From assembly GCF_042658685.1 (NCBI RefSeq), contig NZ_JBHSQY010000001.1: DNA of 64,000 nucleotides. One strand, written 5' to 3'. The notes beneath the pieces were generated by a model. That model was not told the DNA's origin. It worked only from the letters and a program-made list of their open reading frames with translations, and did not search any database. The translations under genes and the position numbers were made by a program. The DNA comes from Macrococcoides bohemicum (GTDB taxonomy: Bacteria; Bacillota; Bacilli; Staphylococcales; Staphylococcaceae). Below, piece by piece: positions 60,789 to 64,000 of the stretch; positions within the stretch are counted from its first letter, which is position 1, and each line of letters starts with the position of its first letter.

Positions 60789-61595
60789 ATGTTAGATAAA
60801 AATGTGGTAATTGCTCATCGTGGTGCTAGTGCCTATGCACCCGAACATAGTTATGCATCTTATGATTTAAGTCACTTTGATATGCACGCAGACTATATTG
60901 AACTTGACGTACAGATGACCCTGGACGGAGAAATTATCGTGATGCATGATGAAACGATTGAACGTACAGGACTCACGCAAGGTACAATCAAAGAAATGAC
61001 GCTTGAAGAGGTAAAACGTATATATATTGGTCAGTGGTTTAATGATAAGTTCCCCGAACTTGCACATGTTTATTATGCTGAGCAGACCGTTCCGACTTTA
61101 CGAGAAGTGTTTATGCGTTACGGACAAGCGAATTATTATATAGAAACGAAAGCACCAGATATTTATCCAGGTATGGAAGAACAATTGACGATGATTCTAG
61201 AAGATTTTAATTTGTTAACTGACGAGAGAATGGCGAATTATCAAACTGTAATTCAGTCGTTTAGTTTAGAAAGTTTGATTAAGATGAATCAGTTAAAGCA
61301 AGGCATTCCATTACTATTGTTATGCAAGAAAGGCATGTTACGTAATATGACCGATGATGATTTAGAGAAGATTCATCAGTTTGTTTATGCGGTAGGTCCT
61401 AACTATAAAGATTTAGATCAGGCATTAATTAAACGTATACATCATATCGGCTTTCTTGTCTTCCCATATACTTTAAATGATGAGACAGATATGGAGCGAC
61501 TTATCAATGAAGGTATTGATGGTGCTTTTACGAATTATCCGGATATACTTAGAAAGCAATTTCGAATGGATAATGGAGAAATATTTGAAAGTTAA
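60789..61595 (+). CDS. Glycerophosphodiester phosphodiesterase
   Basis: The product is 268 residues. The catalytic and metal residues of the GDPD fold are present: IAHRGASAYAPEHS, ELDVQMTLDGEIIVMHDETIERT and the later ETKAP. There is no signal peptide, so it is cytoplasmic. It hydrolyses glycerophosphodiesters to glycerol 3-phosphate and an alcohol. The residue after the Glu of the usual APENT segment is His here (APEHS), a modest variant. It follows thiI by 12 bases. Confidence 0.9.
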   Translation: MLDKNVVIAHRGASAYAPEHSYASYDLSHFDMHADYIELDVQMTLDGEIIVMHDETIERTGLTQGTIKEMTLEEVKRIYIGQWFNDKFPELAHVYYAEQTVPTLREVFMRYGQANYYIETKAPDIYPGMEEQLTMILEDFNLLTDERMANYQTVIQSFSLESLIKMNQLKQGIPLLLLCKKGMLRNMTDDDLEKIHQFVYAVGPNYKDLDQALIKRIHHIGFLVFPYTLNDETDMERLINEGIDGAFTNYPDILRKQFRMDNGEIFES

Positions 61596-61599
61596 TTTT

Positions 61600-61637
61600 A
61601 AAAAGCTAGCGACAATTATTCGTCGCTAGCTTTTTTG
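61600..61637. terminator. Bidirectional terminator
   Basis: Perfect 14-bp arms (61600-61613 and 61622-61635) are flanked by A and T runs between converging genes. Confidence 0.93.
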
Positions 61638-61643
61638 ACATAT

Positions 61644-62426
61644 TTAAGTAAAGAATACTTGTCTCTTGAGTTCTATCCATTCATCAGCTTCGGGGTTCTG
61701 TTCGACAAGCTGATTTACAAGTATGTCATGCCAGATAAAGTTCTGCATTAAATAAATTTGTTGTGGATCAATTGAGTAATAAGCTTGTGACTGAATATTA
61801 AGATCACTCCCATAAATCATCTCGCCTTGATCATTGATAATAATAAACCATTGTTTATCTTCGATTGTGTCTGTATAACGTGTGGGTCTATGGATCAAAA
61901 GTTGGTTGTTTTTGTGATTTAAGGATTGATTATTTTTGAAGATAATACCTTTTAAAACTATGTCTCTTTCTTTTAATATATCTTCAATATTGTTGAGTGT
62001 ACCTGGCCATAAAGAAACATAAAGTGTTTCTTTTGTATTGTTTATAATCTCTTTTACTTTCTGGATAATATCTTCTTTTGTTTGATATGTCTTTATAATA
62101 ATATCTTCTGGTGTAACTGTATTAATATTGTTTAAATTAGTCTGTAAGTCATTCATCGTATTTTCATATTCCATTCGTTTACGATCAATAAAAGTTTGAT
62201 ATGGGAGTGCTACATAATAGATTTGTTCTGCTTCATCAATTTTTGTTATGAGTTCTTTTTCGATTAATTTATCAAGCGTATCGTATATTCTGGCACGTGG
62301 TACTGCAGAAAGTTTACTGATTTGATAACCGTTTGCTTTACCTAATTTGATACAGGCTAAGTAGCATTTTGCTTCATAGCTACTTAATCCAAGATGCATC
62401 ATTTGTTTAATAATATCTTGTTCCAA
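61644..62426 (-). CDS. TrmB-type (sugar-sensing family) transcriptional regulator
   Basis: The product is 260 residues, starting at TTG 62426 six bases after GAGGTG. The N-terminal winged helix (about 8-75, LGLSSYEAKCYLACIKLGKANGYQISKLS and VPRARIYDTLDKL) is the TrmB DNA-binding domain. A coiled-coil linker leads to a C-terminal effector domain (about 110-260, LYVSLWPGTLNNI and YGSDLNIQSQAYY). The gene is divergent from the TauE/SafE permease with a perfect palindrome between them. The ligand is unknown. It is unrelated to the methyltransferase called TrmB. Confidence 0.85.
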   Translation of the reverse strand: MEQDIIKQMMHLGLSSYEAKCYLACIKLGKANGYQISKLSAVPRARIYDTLDKLIEKELITKIDEAEQIYYVALPYQTFIDRKRMEYENTMNDLQTNLNNINTVTPEDIIIKTYQTKEDIIQKVKEIINNTKETLYVSLWPGTLNNIEDILKERDIVLKGIIFKNNQSLNHKNNQLLIHRPTRYTDTIEDKQWFIIINDQGEMIYGSDLNIQSQAYYSIDPQQIYLMQNFIWHDILVNQLVEQNPEADEWIELKRQVFFT

Positions 62427-62462
62427 AAAAACACCTCTTTACGTAATTTCAATTTTGTTTTA

Positions 62463-62486
62463 TAGTTACTATTATAGTAGTAACTA
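62463..62486. promoter_or_regulatory. Palindromic operator between regulator and permease genes
   Basis: TAGTTACTA (62463-62471) and TAGTAACTA (62478-62486) form a perfect inverted repeat around TTATAG. It lies 37 bases from the regulator start and 14 bases from the permease start, and overlaps a possible -10 element. Confidence 0.75.
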
Positions 62487-62500
62487 AAGGAGCGTTCAAT

Positions 62501-63265
62501 GTGGATATTCAAATTTTACTCATTTTAATTATTTTCGGATTTTTAGCTGCATTTATCGATTCCGTGGTAGGTGGCGGGGGACTGATTAGTATTCCTGCAT
62601 TACTCGCCACAGGTATGCCGCCTTCTATGGCATTAGGTACTAATAAACTAGCATCATCATTTGGATCATTTACGTCTGCGATTTCATTTATCCGTTCCCG
62701 TAAAGTGGATTTTAATATCGTTGCAAAACTGTTTCCGTTATCATTTATTTTATCTATAATGGGTGCATTTGTTGCAACAAAGCTGCCGCCAGAATATTTA
62801 AAGCCACTTGCAATTATTATGTTATCACTCGTATTAATTTACACGTTATTTAAAAAAGATTGGGGCGATATTTCAACGTATCAGAAACTTACAAAGAAAA
62901 AATTGATATTATTTATTATCATCATTGGTTTAATTGGATTTTATGATGGTTTTTTAGGCGGGGGAACCGGTAGTTTCCTGCTGTTTGTCTTTTTGATTAT
63001 CGGATTTGACTTTTTAAGTGCTGCAGGAAACGCGAAGGTCTTAAACTTTGCGAGTAACTTAGGTGCGCTATTATTATTTATTGTATTAGGGCAAGTCAAT
63101 TTTACATATGGACTAAGCATGGGCGCTGCGATGATTGCTGGCAGTTATGTTGGTAGCCAGTTTGCCATTAGAAAAGGTGTATCATATGTTAAAGTACTAT
63201 TTGTATGTGTGACTGTATTATTAATCGGTAAAAATATATTTGATTACATTAAGGAATATCTATAG
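62501..63265 (+). CDS. TauE/SafE-family sulfite/organosulfur permease
   Basis: The product is 254 residues with GTG start behind AAAGGAGCG. Eight membrane segments are visible. The two family repeats, VVGGGGLISIPALLATGMPPSMALGTNKL and FLGGGTGSFLLFVFLIIGF with SAAGNAKVLNFASN, are clear. The family exports or imports sulfite, sulfoacetate or other small anions. The linked regulator and shared operator suggest ligand-induced expression. Confidence 0.88.
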   Translation: MDIQILLILIIFGFLAAFIDSVVGGGGLISIPALLATGMPPSMALGTNKLASSFGSFTSAISFIRSRKVDFNIVAKLFPLSFILSIMGAFVATKLPPEYLKPLAIIMLSLVLIYTLFKKDWGDISTYQKLTKKKLILFIIIIGLIGFYDGFLGGGTGSFLLFVFLIIGFDFLSAAGNAKVLNFASNLGALLLFIVLGQVNFTYGLSMGAAMIAGSYVGSQFAIRKGVSYVKVLFVCVTVLLIGKNIFDYIKEYL

Positions 63266-63391
63266 GAAACGATTAGATATTTCTTTTTTAGTAAAGAATC
63301 TTAAAATTACCTTAAAAGCGCATGGATATTCTTCTTGGATATCAATAATCTGTTATGATTAAGTAGAATAAAAATATTGGAGGATGAATTG

Positions 63392-64000
63392 ATGAGTAAA
63401 AGAGTTATTGCAATGATTATTGCGGCAGTTTTATTTATTTTAGGAACGTCTGTAAGTTTCTTTACAAGTGCTGTAACAACGAATTTTTCGAAATCATTTG
63501 AAGAAGCTACAAATATGAAAAATGATGAACTAAGTACTACAGTACTTGAAGGTACAGATGGATCTAACCAAATTGCACGTGTTGAAGTAGACGGTGTAAT
63601 CCAGGATACTGGGGTTCCAGGATTATTTGATGAAGCAGGATACAACCATACGAAGACATTACAGACTTTAGAACAAATTAAAGACGATGACAATATTAAA
63701 GGTCTGATGCTTGTAGTGAACTCTCCAGGTGGTGGGGTATATGAAAGCGCTGAAATTCATGATGCTATCAAAGCAATAAAAAAATCTGGTAAGAAAGTGT
63801 ATGTAACGATGAAAAATATGGCTGCTTCTGGTGGATATTATATTTCTGCACCAGCTGATAAAATTTATGCTTCAAGTGAAACCATTACAGGATCTCTTGG
63901 TGTAATCATGCAATCTATGAATTATAAAGAATTAGCTGATAAATATGGTGTTAAATTTAATACGATTAAAAGTGGGCCGCATAAAGATATTATGAGTCCG
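63392..64000 (+). CDS. sppA: Signal peptide peptidase SppA, N-terminal part
   Basis: The first 203 codons are visible; the gene runs past the window end. A signal anchor (about residues 4-24) is followed by the S49 core: Ser146 in NMAASGGYYIS and Lys198 in SGPHKDIMSP form the Ser-Lys dyad, at the spacing of the short Bacillus enzyme. The enzyme degrades leftover signal peptides at the membrane. The ribosome binding site is TTGGAGGATG. Confidence 0.93.
   Translation, partial: MSKRVIAMIIAAVLFILGTSVSFFTSAVTTNFSKSFEEATNMKNDELSTTVLEGTDGSNQIARVEVDGVIQDTGVPGLFDEAGYNHTKTLQTLEQIKDDDNIKGLMLVVNSPGGGVYESAEIHDAIKAIKKSGKKVYVTMKNMAASGGYYISAPADKIYASSETITGSLGVIMQSMNYKELADKYGVKFNTIKSGPHKDIMSP

Overview
The window is core chromosome of a low-GC Gram-positive coccus of the family Staphylococcaceae. 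Gene order and protein character fit Macrococcus/Macrococcoides or a close relative better than Staphylococcus sensu stricto. This genus-level call is an inference from memory of gene order, not from a search. Supporting features are strong AGGAGG-type ribosome binding sites, T-box leaders, sigma-B-type and CcpA (cre) sites, and the Bacillales blocks leuS-rhodanese, murJ-rsuA, pepV-dat-ytmP-trmB, ytpQ-ytpR-sftA-murC, ytxGH-aroA-ccpA, acuABC/acsA and ezrA-iscS-thiI.

Layout. 1-3.6 kb holds the end of a PnuC-type transporter, a truncated glyoxalase remnant, a nitroreductase, a small membrane protein, a gamma-carbonic-anhydrase-like protein, an alpha/beta hydrolase lacking the nucleophilic serine, and a MarR-type regulator. 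3.6-13.4 kb holds the tRNA wobble-uridine pair mnmL-mnmM, an MFS exporter, T-box-controlled leuS with a rhodanese, a 62-bp tandem hairpin repeat, a flavoprotein, the MurJ lipid II flippase and a pseudouridine synthase. 13.4-24.6 kb holds a sigma-B-type stress protein, pepV-dat, ytmP-trmB, a MalY/PatB aminotransferase, an M42 peptidase, the cystine ABC importer tcyABC and a PTS-IIC-like protein with a thioredoxin. 24.6-34.6 kb holds ytpQ-ytpR-sftA-murC, ytxG-ytxH behind a second sigma-B-type promoter, the DAHP synthase and ccpA.

34.6-47.7 kb holds acuCBA divergent from acsA across a perfect cre site, fhs, a bifunctional penicillin-binding protein, T-box-controlled tyrS, a LemA/TPM pair and htrA. 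47.7-55.1 kb is the most accessory-looking part: a PlsC-like protein with altered motifs, two small unassigned proteins, a DUF1801 protein, nagE, hutH with cre inside its promoter, gltT and an OsmC protein. 55.2-64 kb holds rpsD with its leader, a free-methionine-sulfoxide reductase, ezrA, iscS-thiI, a glycerophosphodiesterase, a TrmB-type regulator divergent from a TauE/SafE permease, and the start of sppA.

The genes are mainly housekeeping: tRNA charging and modification, cell wall and division, amino acid and acetate metabolism, and carbon catabolite control (ccpA sits in the same window as four likely targets). I see no prophage, insertion sequence, CRISPR array, defence system or biosynthetic cluster. 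The oddities most worth follow-up are the tandem hairpin repeat after the rhodanese gene, the palindromic terminator that writes the same C-terminus into two convergent proteins, the serine-less hydrolase, the altered PlsC motifs, and the regulator/permease pair with a palindromic operator.
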